A stretch of DNA of 64,000 bases, taken from NCBI GenBank assembly GCA_029945375.1, contig JAQOTE010000019.1:25558-89557 (forward strand), read 5' to 3'. The stretch comes from Agaricus subrufescens (taxonomy: Eukaryota; Basidiomycota; Agaricomycetes; Agaricales; Agaricaceae). Shown here piece after piece: positions 22,234-33,350 of the stretch. Every line of letters starts with the position of its first letter. The stretch's first letter is position 1. The notes beneath the pieces are model-generated. The model was not told the DNA's origin. It did no database searches and saw only the letters and a list, made by a program, of their open reading frames with translations. Position numbers and translations under genes: made by a program.

Positions 22234-23154
22234 ATGGACGCGACTCAGTCTTCGTCTTGCACGTTCAAGCGCGGAGAGGGGTATTTTGCCCTACGGAACA
22301 TACAGGATCATTCTAGCTCTGGACTTACCGTGATATCACACCCGAAGGCCAAAGTATCCGCCAAGGCAAGTCTTATTGCTTCGTCGTTCGTTCCGAAGCT
22401 AATTTCTGTTCTCAAGGGTGTCAATCTCGTCGGAGAACTTAGTGCTCAGTTCGAAGACCTTCTTTCGGTACAGTTTAACACCGTACCTGGCTTAAAGAAG
22501 ACGAACCTACCCAAAACAGTGACAAAGCAGGCGTCAGAGCTGCTCTCACGAACAGAATCCCTTTCAAGTCTGTCCTCCGTGACCTCGTTTGAACAGGAAA
22601 AAAGGTCTTTCAGGGTTTGTCCTGTCTTTCTTGGTCGTACGTGTAGTAACCCCATGCCAGTCCCCCAGCTTGAGAGCAGAATCATTGAGTCCCGATTTCT
22701 TGAAACCTCTGAAAGTCAAACCTATGGTATGTTATTTACTCAATCTTTTATATCTGCTAAACTGTCGACTCAGGTGTCCAGCAACCCTTATGAGACCTGC
22801 TACAGGATCAAGCTCTATAATGGGAAACCTGATCAGTACTGGTACTACTATCGTATCGGTAGACGAATCGAATTACCTCCTAAGGTTCCACAAGGCTTAG
22901 TCATACAAGAGAAGGCTCTTTTTGTGTGTGATGTTGTTAACTACATTGACGGGGAAACGAGATGTGTTGAGCGCCAGGTATGGATTAATAATGGAAAGAA
23001 GAAAGTGGATTGGGTAATTGCGCAGGGCGCCAGTGCAGTCCAGGAATTCGACGGGAGGAAATATGCATTTTACATCAGCGACGAAGGGCCTCGATGGGTG
23101 CAGAAAAAGTCTTTATCCAAGATGAAACGTAACCATAGTTCTCGATATATCTAG
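22234..23154 (+). CDS. Unrecognised 306-residue soluble protein
   Basis: Single exon. I chose the ATG at 22234 (MDATQSSSCTFKRGEGYFAL) because a TATA-like box lies about 55 bp upstream; an upstream in-frame ATG at 22141 would place that box inside the coding region. The N-terminal half has an amphipathic stretch (FVPKLISVLKGVNLVGELSA) and a Ser/Leu-rich segment. The C-terminal half looks like a compact beta-rich domain: YETCYRIKLYNGKPDQYWYY, GLVIQEKALFVCDVVNYIDG, then a Lys-rich end. A possible 47-nt intron near 22725 is rejected because removing it would create an immediate stop. I recognise no family. No membrane helix is seen. Confidence 0.65.
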   Translation: MDATQSSSCTFKRGEGYFALRNIQDHSSSGLTVISHPKAKVSAKASLIASSFVPKLISVLKGVNLVGELSAQFEDLLSVQFNTVPGLKKTNLPKTVTKQASELLSRTESLSSLSSVTSFEQEKRSFRVCPVFLGRTCSNPMPVPQLESRIIESRFLETSESQTYGMLFTQSFISAKLSTQVSSNPYETCYRIKLYNGKPDQYWYYYRIGRRIELPPKVPQGLVIQEKALFVCDVVNYIDGETRCVERQVWINNGKKKVDWVIAQGASAVQEFDGRKYAFYISDEGPRWVQKKSLSKMKRNHSSRYI

Positions 23155-23284
23155 GTCTTTTTCTGTGATTAACTAGAGTAGCCACGACGTATGGATAATC
23201 ACGTGACTTTGATTGATATCTAACGATGGTCGTGTGAAAATTTAAAATCCACATCTACCTCCTGACTACCACTGCTGCGATTCG

Positions 23285-25090
23285 ATGATCGAGATACCGG
23301 CAGAATTCTCGCTACGAGCAAGAGATATCATACCTTGCGTGACTTTATTGAACCCCAAGAGTACACTATGTCCTTGGATGGTTCATTTTCTGCCGAGAGT
23401 ACATAGGTCCTCGTGCAAGCCGTCGGGTCTCATTCTGCAACCGGAGGTATCATACCCTTGCAAGTACGACCCGGTTCAAGTGAATACTATGATCCTTGAA
23501 ATTTCACGCCAAGAGGATGCGCGTCTTTGTGCCCATCTTACTAGGGCTTATGGCAACCCTTTGTCTCCATGGCAACTTCTCTGGGGCTCCCTTGTTCCCG
23601 TTCGGGAACTATATCTCAGTGAGTAACCCTCCATGTTAACATACCTCCGGTAGTTATTTTTATTTTTATTTGTTTAATACAGGCTAACAAGGCTTTTGAT
23701 AGTGTCGCTCCTTTGTTAAATACTTGTCGACTGGGCACTCACAGCTCCTTGGTGCCACACCCCAATATCGGTTAGTCATTTATCTATCTTTGATCATGGA
23801 GGTTCGTTTATTCATCACATTGTTTTCCCAACTAAACTGTTATCTTTCAGCTTGATAGTTCCGCTACTCCTACATCTTTGCGAAATCCGAAGCATTCGAT
23901 TGGGCGCTCAGGGGGTATGGGTAATTGCAGTAAATTGCAACCTTTGGACGACAGCATGGAGGTTTTGGAGGTATTTGTTCTTTTAACTCAAAGATTTCTC
24001 CTCCTCACATCAATAGGATATGGTCGCTCATTTAGTTGAAGCCCGATCTGGTTCATTTGTCGCTCAGTATAACCGCCAGAGTCAAGAAAAGGCTGATGCT
24101 ATAGAAGCATCATTACGATGCGAGATCTATAGTTGTAGACAAAGCCTCACAGACCACACTGTTCTTCTGAATAAATGTATCGATTTCAACGTAAGTCTAC
24201 TTCTTTAGTCGAGTGCATTGCGCTTATCCAGTCTTAGTTGTCTCATCAGCGGGCCCTGGAAAGCTACCGCACTCAAGTTGATGGAGAACTGGCTCTCATC
24301 AAAGACGACATACATAAACTTCGTAGCGAGCATGCGAAGTCTCAAGGCGAATGCTCAAGATGTTCAAAGGATATCGAGGCTTTAGAGGGCATAGTTGGCG
24401 GGATTCAAAGTGATTTACAATCCTTTACTGAACATACTCGCTCCTTTCAAGAGCGCATGCAGCTGCTCGGTGAACGGATACAACCTATTGAGGAGCGAAT
24501 GTTTTCAGTTGACTCCCAGCAGGAGATTTCCATTTCTGGCTTGGAGGTAGTCGAGTCCTTGTCCAAAGACATAGCGCAGCTCTATCAATCATACGAGACT
24601 CTCAAGGTCCAATTGGACGCGTTTTCTCCTTCAACTGATGCATATTTCGTGGGCTCTAATAACTTGCGAAGCACCAGCCAGGATTTTGTGACATTAGCCA
24701 GTACGTAGCAAATACCTTGAGTATGCGAATTGATTCTGAAGTAGTGATGCAGCTGAAATTGATAACGCTATCATACGCGACCGACTGAAATGGAGCTTCA
24801 AGTTTCTTGTCCCGTCGGCAAAGTTTTGTGTTGCTGTATATCGAGGTGAGGTTCTACCGTCATTGTGTACCACCATTTGCTTAATATGACCAGCGTTGCG
24901 AAAGCGCGCCTCAAAAATATGTGTGTACCGTGTGGACATTTCACAGCCCACTACTTTTACTATGTTAATATCCATTGCATCATCTTTCATTGTACTTGTC
25001 GCTGCAATTTCCTTTCGCAGCCGACTGTACTTCGGTGAGGACGTTCATCCTGAGGAACGAGCCCTTTTTTATGACCCCTATGCAATATGA
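23285..25090 (+). CDS. Coiled-coil protein with C-terminal membrane segment
   Basis: Seven exons (23285-23618, 23745-23770, 23851-23970, 24017-24190, 24250-24700, 24753-24845, 24894-25090) join in frame to 464 residues. The first about 110 residues are a non-repetitive domain of unknown type. The middle (about residues 165-350) is a long coiled coil with heptads, for example LALIKDDIHKLRSEHAKS and RMQLLGERIQPIEERM. Near the C-terminus lies one membrane helix (LISIASSFIVLVAAISF), then a 25-residue polar end reading FGEDVHPEERALFYDPY. The plan suits a tail-anchored tether or nuclear-envelope protein. It follows the SUN and 306-aa genes on the same strand. The second exon (26 nt) is the weakest part of the model. 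Confidence 0.68.
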
Positions 25091-25386
25091 TAGAATACTG
25101 TTTATTGCCTCATCCGGTTCAATGTCATTGCGTCTTGCGCTCATTCCATAGTGTAACATGTGTCTGCTTACCCTGTCGGCTCAGTCTCCACGGCGATAGT
25201 TGCTCATCGGGGATACTTTCAGGAAAATAACTCAGGACAAGATAAATAAAGCAATCTTTGTCTTTGCGTGGCCCTTGTTTCCACGAGAGTGCCGATCTTT
25301 TCAGACCGTTGTGGTATCTTTGTTTTGGTGGTATCTTTAAAAGCCGGCTTGACGAAGCCGCTGGCTCTCAGTCTTTACTTTCTTTC

Positions 25387-28300
25387 ATGAGAACGTACGT
25401 CCAATCTTTTGATGCTTTCTACTGTTGGTGAACCTTTTTGTAGTGATAGCAGTGCACCAGAACGGCGCAAGGAGAGAGCCTTTGATCCTATGCGTCGATC
25501 GTCTGAGGCAGGATCAAATGATGCAAAGCTTGGAGAAAAACGTAAGCAAAGGGCCTTTCATGCTGCACGTCGATCTTGTGAGCCAAGGCCGAACGCGGGC
25601 AGTCATTCAGCCAGATCCACATATGACGAGGCCAATAATACTTCGAGTGGATTTGGTGGAAAAACATCTATAAATGGACCCGAGCCGCCAAGTGAAGATC
25701 ATGGTCTGTTCCATCCATCCACTTTTCCCTACTATCCTTTACTGATTTTTCGAAGGTCTCAGCCTTTCCCAACGGCCTGAATTATTATTCCTTCCGGAAT
25801 GTACCCCTGAAGCTTCGGTAAAGTGGGAAGACACCGAGACAGAGCTCGAGAGGGATGCCGAAAATATGTCTTTTGACAATTTCCACACTCCAACCACAAA
25901 CGTTTCATTTTCGCGAGCCTCATCAATTCAATCTGGTCCCACCGTTACGCAATCGTGTGAAACACGATCACCCCTGGCACTCATCGTTCCTGTTGCATCT
26001 CCTTCGCCACGTCAGCTTAGTTCTCCTCCAGAATTTAGGTCGGACGATGGGATTGACATAATGGATGAAGTTGAGGAATGCGATCGGATGGACATTGAAG
26101 AAGACTATAAGAAAGCCCAAAATATGACGATAGCAGAAGCTAATGATGAGCGACCAAGTCCAGATGAATCACCTATCGCAAAGAGTATACATCTTTCATC
26201 AACTGTCCGTTGTGTGCCTCAGAAACGTGGTCGGGAAGACAGTTTGTGTCATGAGCAAGGACTGCCAAAGAAATCCCACCGCAAAACACGAGGCAGTGTT
26301 TCTGGTTCGCTCGACGCTGCACTCCCCGAGTCCAGTAGAACAACAGGTTTGGCGTTATTGTGATCCGAGTCACATGTACTTATACTTGTCAAGGTGTTCC
26401 CCGGCTTGATTTGAGGGCTGTGTCAAAGCATCATGGAGGCATCTCAAAGCGGCCCCGTGCCGCTGTCAAAACATCTATCGAATACGATATTTCGTCTCAA
26501 CCTGTACCACGTGATGAACGCCGGGAAATGATTCGCGCGGAAATCGGTGGGGCTCAAAGTTTCTGGCATAATCCACCAACAAACGGAACAGAGGTCCGAG
26601 GAATCGTAAAAACAAAGGGAAAAGGTCTCCAGTCGCATGAACCGGAAAGGACGGCTAACAATACGCAAGATAAGATAGCGGTAGGGTCAAAAAGAAAAGC
26701 AGACGTGCCAATCGACGCGACCAAGGTGGGAAGTAAAGAGAGGGTTGCAGAAGAAGAGGAAAAGGATGAGAGTGAGAGGGGAAGTAGTGTATGGAAGTTT
26801 GCCGTCGACGACACAGGCGAGCGGGAAGGTCACACATTAGATGGGCCGCAAGAGACAACGGACAACGAGGAAGAGAAAATAGTGGAAGAAGGGACAAAAG
26901 CATTAGGAGTGAAGAAGAAAGCGGAGTTGCTAGTTGAGGTGGCGGAGGAAGGAATGACAGGAAAGGATCCAGAAGAAAGTATAGAGGGTGCTGGAGAAAA
27001 CTTGAATCCGAAAGAAAGGAGAGGTAGCAAATGGAACTTTCCTATCGACGATAGAGGTTTGATAATGGATGATGAGGTATCCGATGGAGAGGCTGATGTA
27101 GGGCATGCGGATCATGCAGACCATCACGCGGAGGTTAGAGCAGGAGATGGAATGGACCTCTTGACGATGGAATTTGCCAATGATAGGGCGGGGGAGTTGG
27201 TAGAGAGAGAAATGCCAGTTGGTTAGTTTTGTTCCTACATGACTGTACATTGGTTCCTAATCTACACACTTACAAAGATACGCAAGTAGACAGAAACACA
27301 GGTACGAAGTTTTCAGTATTGTATTGCTATATCTTATAAGATTTAGAAACTACCGAAGAAAGCTTGAGACGTTTTAGGGCGCAGATTCGTCGTTATGAAG
27401 CATTTGAGCGCCAGGAATCCATTGTTGTGAGTGGTTCTGCTTTACTTTTTTCTCTAAGGTATTCATACCTATTAGTGTCAGGATTGTGGCAAATGCAAAT
27501 CTTGCGGCCAGCCACTGGAAGGTCGAACATTCGGAGACAATAATGATACAGGCGATCAAACTACATCGCCTGCCGTCAGAATGTCGTCCAAGTCCAAGCA
27601 ATCTCGGCATCGAGCCACCAAAAATTCCTTCACAGATGAACGCTTTGGTTCAGAAGACGGCTCAGAGGATACAGTAAAACAGAGCAACAAGGCATATAAC
27701 AAGATATATACACCTAAACGACGCTCTGCTGATGATAATGAATTCAAGGTTAGTAGCAGACCCTCTCTTCTTCGCTCTAGCTTAATATAGCCTAGGCTGA
27801 AATTCGAAGGGAGATTGCCTATTTGTTCAACACCGAAAATCCAGATATTCGTGTGGCCACCCCCCTGCAGGTTAGGCGTTTTACGAGCACCAACAAGGCG
27901 ATAGACGGCCCACAATTAGATGACATATATTTCGATTTTGATGGTCCTTCCCCAGTCACACCTTGGAATATTCGCATCGTCCACTTACTTACCAAAAGAT
28001 ACGTTGCACAACCAGGCGTCATGCTCAAGGATGAAGTCAGAGTCAAGAAAGCCTTCACCCAACGTCTACGAAAGTTACATGTATCCTATCAACAATCTCT
28101 AAAAACATTATCACCCGACGAAATTACTGCTGGGGAGGCTAAAACGCGTCTTGTTAATCAGAAAACACGACAGTACTATGTGAGCTATTTCATCATACCT
28201 CGTTAACTTTATAATCAATAGACGACACAGCAAAGGAACAGGCGTGAAAAGGTTGCTTTAACCTTGGCTACGAAAGGATCAACGATGGCCCGGCATGCGG

Positions 28301-28781
28301 AGTTATGGAAGACTATACCCCAGGAAGCGTGTAGTGAAGATGAGGAAATCACGTATGCTACTGGCCCACGGTTCGAAAAACGCACTCCGTTTTGGCGGAA
28401 CCTAGATGTACAGGACTTCTTCACAGTCTGGGATCATTTGGATATTGCGCAGAGATATGGGCCTGATGGTAAACCCAAGGGCAAGGGCAGGTTCCCCCGT
28501 TATCGCCATCAACCAAATCCGCCCCGCAAGAATATCGATGCGCCTGTTGCTCGTGGACTCCCTCTCAATTTTTACGACGCACTATGGTACAGTACCCTCG
28601 ATGAAATCGAAAAGGAGGCGGTGAATGCTCAACCTCCAGCCGATTTAACGATTCCTAGAGGCATCCTTCGGTATGCATTATGTTCCTCTGATCTCCTAAT
28701 TGTATATGCTGATTACACTACAGTTTTGCTCAAAGGCATGCCCATATAAGGACTCGCGATGATCGTCCACTCCCAACATGA
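25387..28781 (+). CDS. CACTA element partner ORF (large multi-exon protein)
   Basis: Exons beginning 25387-25394, 25444-25703, 25756-26346, 26394-27221 and 27278-27301 keep phase and continue through 27341-28781. The N-terminus has two similar basic units (RRKERAFDPMRRS and KRKQRAFHAARRS). The middle is a long charged region with two related motifs, SSVWKFAVDDTGE and GSKWNFPIDDRGL. A cysteine cluster CGKCKSCGQPL (about 27485) could bind zinc. The C-terminal part (about 28230-28780) has PFWRNLDVQDFFTVWDHLDI and a Pro-rich RGLPLNFYDALW segment, which I associate with the second protein of agaricomycete Tnp2 elements. Its likely role is DNA binding with the transposase. The gene looks intact. 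Confidence 0.65.
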
Positions 28782-28855
28782 ACCTCTTTGTTTTAATTAA
28801 CCCCGTTTGGAGAACAATGAATATATATACATGTGCACACGAAAATACCTCTTTC

Positions 28856-31800
28856 ATGGCTCCTAATTTCTGTCGTTGTCGTCGGTGTGGCCCAGGTGGT
28901 CGCCGCCTTGGTACCACCGAGTTCCAAACACATCAACGTTGGGAAGAACTTGCCTGGGCTCCAAGCGAAAGTGACGTCGAGGAGCTTTTCTCACCTAATC
29001 CATCCACGCCTTCCGTAGAAGCTGGTCAACCGTCTAGGCAATACAATCACTCCGTGCCATCAACGCGTCGTGCTGCCGCACAGCTATGGCTAGCCCAAGT
29101 CGATGCTCAGTTGCTGCAACGAAATGCATCTGTTATCAGAGGACGACTACGATCTCATTCATTTAAGTTTGCTATCCCACCTGGGAGCCAGACTCACCTG
29201 CATCCTTTGGTTGATCCAACGATGCTGTCGCTCGATGAACGTATGCAGCAGAACTATTTGGTTTTAAGCCATGAGCGGTGGTCGGAAGAACAACGAATTG
29301 CTGGTCATTCGCACCTGAAGGATTGCATTAGTGATGCGCCCTTATCACAGGAACTTACAGTCATGTTAAACCGATTGTGTGACGATAATACCGAAATCTC
29401 CCGTATAAAAAAGTTGGAATGGGAAAGGCAATGCCGTATAGCGGCAGAGGACAACCAAGTGGATCCAGGTAAGAGTGTTTGCTCGTTGTGACTTTCCTAA
29501 TTCACACCCCCGTACAGGCCCACATATGGAATCACCGTTTACCAGTATGGAACCTTGGGTAGCACTGTGGTATATTCTAGTGTTGTCCCTCCACTTGCTC
29601 TCCGGCATCTCTTTGAAAACTTGCACATTCTACCTCTCCGGTCTAAAACTCCAACCGCATGTTTTTGACACCGTACAAGGAGTAGAGACGCAGTGCCAGT
29701 CCCTGCCAGCCACCGTTGAAACCATTGTCAAGCGAACAAATATTACTCCGAAATTCAAATCGTTCATCTGCTGCCCCAACTGTTTTTCACTTTATGACCG
29801 TCAAGCTGAAGCTCCCAAGGTTTGCACCTCAGCCGAAGACCCCGGAGGTCCCATATGCGGGGGAGCCTTATACAAAAACGGAATGGACAAGCCTGTCCGT
29901 CAGTATGTCATGCATGACTTGAAAGACTGGCTTGCCCGACTATATGCAAGACCCGGTATGGAAGACCATCTCGACAGGGATGTTTACGGCCCTGCTACGG
30001 AAATGAATGACATCTGGGATGGATCTGTTCTGAGGAGTTTCACCGGCACGGATGGCAAATTATTCGTGCCCCGTGGGCGTAGGAGTGGGGAAGGGCGGTT
30101 GATTTTTAGCCTCAACATGGATTCTTTCAATCCCTTTGGAAATATGCAAAATGGCAAGCACGTCTCCATTGGCGCTATCTACATGACCTGCCTTAATCTC
30201 CCACGTGAAATGCAAAACAAGATGGAGAATATCTTTCTTGTTGGCGTTATACCCGGGCCTAACGAACCATCCCTCACTCAAATCAATCATATCACCAAAC
30301 CCCTCGTTAATGTCCTATTGGAACTCTGGATCACTGGCGTATATCTACGACGAACTCCTAATTACTCGGAAGGCAGAAAAATAAAGGCCGCTATTGTTCC
30401 CCTGGTTTCCGATCTCCTCGCTGCGAAGAAAATGGCTGCGTTTGCGAGTGCTACATCCAAAAATTTTTGCTCTCATTGTCATATAACGCTCGACAAGATA
30501 AACAATCTTGATCATAACAGTTGGAAGCCACGCACTTGGAATGTACACCTGACGAATGCCCATGCATGGAAGAATGCCTCGACAAGGGAAGAGCGGGACA
30601 GAATTTTTGCCGATTATGGAGTGCGATGGTCAGAATTATTACGACTACCCTATTGGGACCCGACTTCATTCATTGTCATTGATTCCATGCATTGCTTCTA
30701 CCTCGGGCTGTTCCACCGCCACGCTGTTCTAGTATGGGGCATGGATCCGACAAAAGATGACAGCGACAGTGTTGTTCACAAGTTGAAGGCTCCAAGCGAG
30801 GGAGCCGCGCAGGCAATGGCATCATTTCAAGCGAGCGATCTTTCGAAACTAGCTTGCTCATCATGGGATGCCCTCGCCTTCGTATGTGCCAACTTAGGTA
30901 TCCCCTGCGATGGCACAAAGGAGGACCTTCTTCTGCGACTCAAGACAGTGAGCCTTTCTAATCTATCTCCGATGCAAGACTAAAACTCAATAACTCCAGC
31001 GAATCACCAACCGAGCTACGCTTACTTCTGTGAGTTTTCTATTAGGTGTCTGACCTTTAACTATTCCTCACTTTACAATCAAGAATGTGACAACGTCAAG
31101 TCGAAACGTCGCTCCTCTTCAAGCTATGGGAACACTTCTAGAGATACCCTCAGGCAATGTTGATAATCCCGCAAAATTAACCTTATCAAAAGAGGAGGCC
31201 ACCGACCTCTGGTACAATGCCACAAAGTCCAAGCTGAAAAGTCGCAAAAAGGGTGATCTTGCTGCTTTGCTACTTCATCAAGGGGTTGCTCCAAGTGAAA
31301 TCGAAACTTTAAAGAAGAATGACCTATTCGAAAAGATCCAGGCTCTGGTAATTTAGTGAACCTTTACTTCTGCCATACTTACTGATTCATTTTTCCAGAG
31401 GAAGGAACAACGTATCATCGATATGTACGAGAATAGACTCCAAGCTGGCAAAACAGCCAAACCGTCCCGGCTAGCCCGTACATCATCTTCGGTGATCATC
31501 AGCCAAGGTCATAGTGATGTGAGAGCCACTATCCCAGCAGCCGTCGAACATAACCTCCTGGTGCATGGGCGAGTTGAGGACACATTTTCGGTCGTATGTC
31601 CAACTTCTTATCGAACAAATGACCCATGCCTGACAGAGCTTTCAGCCCCCCAGAACTTCAAGAGATATATCGGGGAACACTGAAAGATATGTCCTAGGAA
31701 AGACAGTGATTCCGAAAATTCGTGAAGATATGGGTCGGTTGATCCTTCCTTCATGGGCACCAAAGGGCCCTGCCTATCCCGGTGAAGCAAAGGGGGGGAA

Positions 31801-32934
31801 ACTTCATGCTGATCAATGGCGTTCCTTCTTCACCATCAACCTTCCGATAACCCTACTCAGATTGTGGAGCTGCGATTCTATCGAGAGCAAGAAAGGCCAG
31901 ATGCTGCAGAATTTTTTCTATTTAGTCACTGCGGTGGAAGTTGCTTCACGCCGCACTATGACAGAGGAGCGTATCCGCCTTTATGAAGATCATATTTACA
32001 AGTATCTGGCAACATTGTTGCAGCTGTACCCGAATACCAAGATAGTCCCTAATCAGCACAATGCTCTACATTTTGGAGAGTACCTCCGACGTTTTGGTCC
32101 TACACACGGATGGAGATGTTTTGCGTTTGAACGCTTCAATCATCTACTCCAACAAACTCGCACCAACATGATCATTGGTTCGTGTTATCTTTTCGTGTCA
32201 TAACATGGGTAACTTATACATGTCTCCAGGTAAAATGGAGGCGACTATGTTCCACAAATTCTGCATGACCCAAAACCTTCGCTCTCTCTACAACTCGTGG
32301 CAGCTTCCTGAGAAGTTACATTCGCTTGTTGAAAAATTCTCCGCAACCTTTGATCACGATCTACGTGGAACTTTATTGAGTGAAGACTCAAACAATCACT
32401 CATCGGATCCCGATCTGCGTCGTACGAAGGAGGGATTGTTGTCTAGGGAAACGTATCAACTACTCATTTCCTGGGCACAAACGCATGACTCTCAAGTGTT
32501 CGAAAATATGTCTCGCAGGGTCTTGTTTCATCACGCCGTCTACCGTGATGTCCTGTATAAAATCCACAGTCGATCTGCTCCAGACAGTCACGTTATCTTC
32601 ACCCTTGATGGTGTTGTGGAAGAAAAACCTGGATACATTGAGTGTATATTTACTCACATCCGCAAGACAGCACACCGCAAACAAATTCAAGAGACATTTG
32701 CCGTCATATATCCCTACCAGATCGTGGCCTTACAAGAGCCCTATCAGAACGTCTCCTTCCAGATGACTAAATTTTCTTCTGCTGCTGGGTTTCTTTTTCA
32801 AAAAGCAAAGTTGCCCCCTGTTCTTGTCCTCTTGAACCAGATACATGGTCATTTTGGCTTTGCACGTACAGACTATGACGATGGGTCACACTCTCAGATA
32901 TTTCACGGTCTTCCACTTCTCAAGGTACGTTGAA
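28856..32934 (+). pseudogene. Tnp2-family transposase (Transposase_21), frameshifted
   Basis: The start at 28856 opens a Cys-rich segment (FCRCRRCGPGGRRL) with a later His. After an intron (29468-29518) the long exon to about 30949 carries the Tnp2 core: FNPFGNMQNGKHVSIGAIY, VLLELWITGVYLRRTP, FCSHCHITL and FIVIDSMHCFYLGLFHRH. Further exons follow at about 31000, 31084-31350 and 31400-31580. The 31706-32203 and 32230-32934 parts hold the helical C-terminal region (LHADQWRSFFTINLPIT; LQLYPNTKIVPNQHNALHF). Near 31690 the reading frame breaks: the segment ending GTLKDM runs into a stop, and the next segment (GKTVIPKIREDM) is in another frame, as after loss of one base. No intron explains it. This suggests an inactive copy, or a sequencing error. 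Confidence 0.82.
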
Positions 32935-33350
32935 ACGACAGGCACTACGTTGCACGTGAGCTAATGCGAATCCATAGTGATCATTCGTCTATACACTGTT
33001 ACTGTGCTTACCGATTGTCTGATATCTGTAATTCCTACATCCGAACCAATTTTAGTAGCCTACCCACTATCGTGCGGAAGTACAGACTAGCAAACGCCCG
33101 ATGAACCCGGAGTTAACGAGTGACAAAGGCACCTTGAGATTTCTTTATATTCAATTATATATATGTATCAGCTCATTGGTTGCAAGATTGTCCCTGAGGA
33201 AACCTTGTGCTCGATTTTAAACACAGCCACAGTGGCAACCTTATTCCTTTTTCACCCAAGATGGGTGTATAAATATATATATTCCCCACTAGCTGTCCAT
33301 CGCCAATCAAAGATTTAATGGTATTTCGACTTGGGCAACATTTACCTCTC
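32935..33350. other. Intergenic region between transposon and gene B
   Basis: Should contain the 3' end of the transposon and the promoter of gene B. Several A/T runs (AATTATATATATG at about 33150; AAATATATATATT at about 33270, roughly 70 bp before the ATG at 33351) could serve as a TATA element. I found no clear terminal repeat. Confidence 0.4.

Larger units (their letters stand above)
25387..32934 (+). mobile_element. CACTA-type (EnSpm, Tnp2) DNA transposon, coding span
   Basis: Two plus-strand genes, a large partner ORF (25387-28781) and a Tnp2-type transposase (28856-32934), form the usual content of agaricomycete CACTA elements. I could not find terminal inverted repeats or a 3-bp target duplication, so only the coding span is given. 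The element sits between the coiled-coil gene ending at 25090 and gene B starting at 33351. The transposase has a frame break, so the copy is probably not autonomous. Confidence 0.8.

Noticed and set aside
22724..22770. Candidate 47-nt intron in the 306-aa gene
   Set aside because: GT-AG borders look good but removing it shifts the frame to an immediate stop, while reading through stays open to 23154.
25091..33350. Terminal inverted repeats (CACTA ends) of the transposon
   Set aside because: I looked for CACTA/TAGTG ends with matching repeats on both sides and found no convincing pair.
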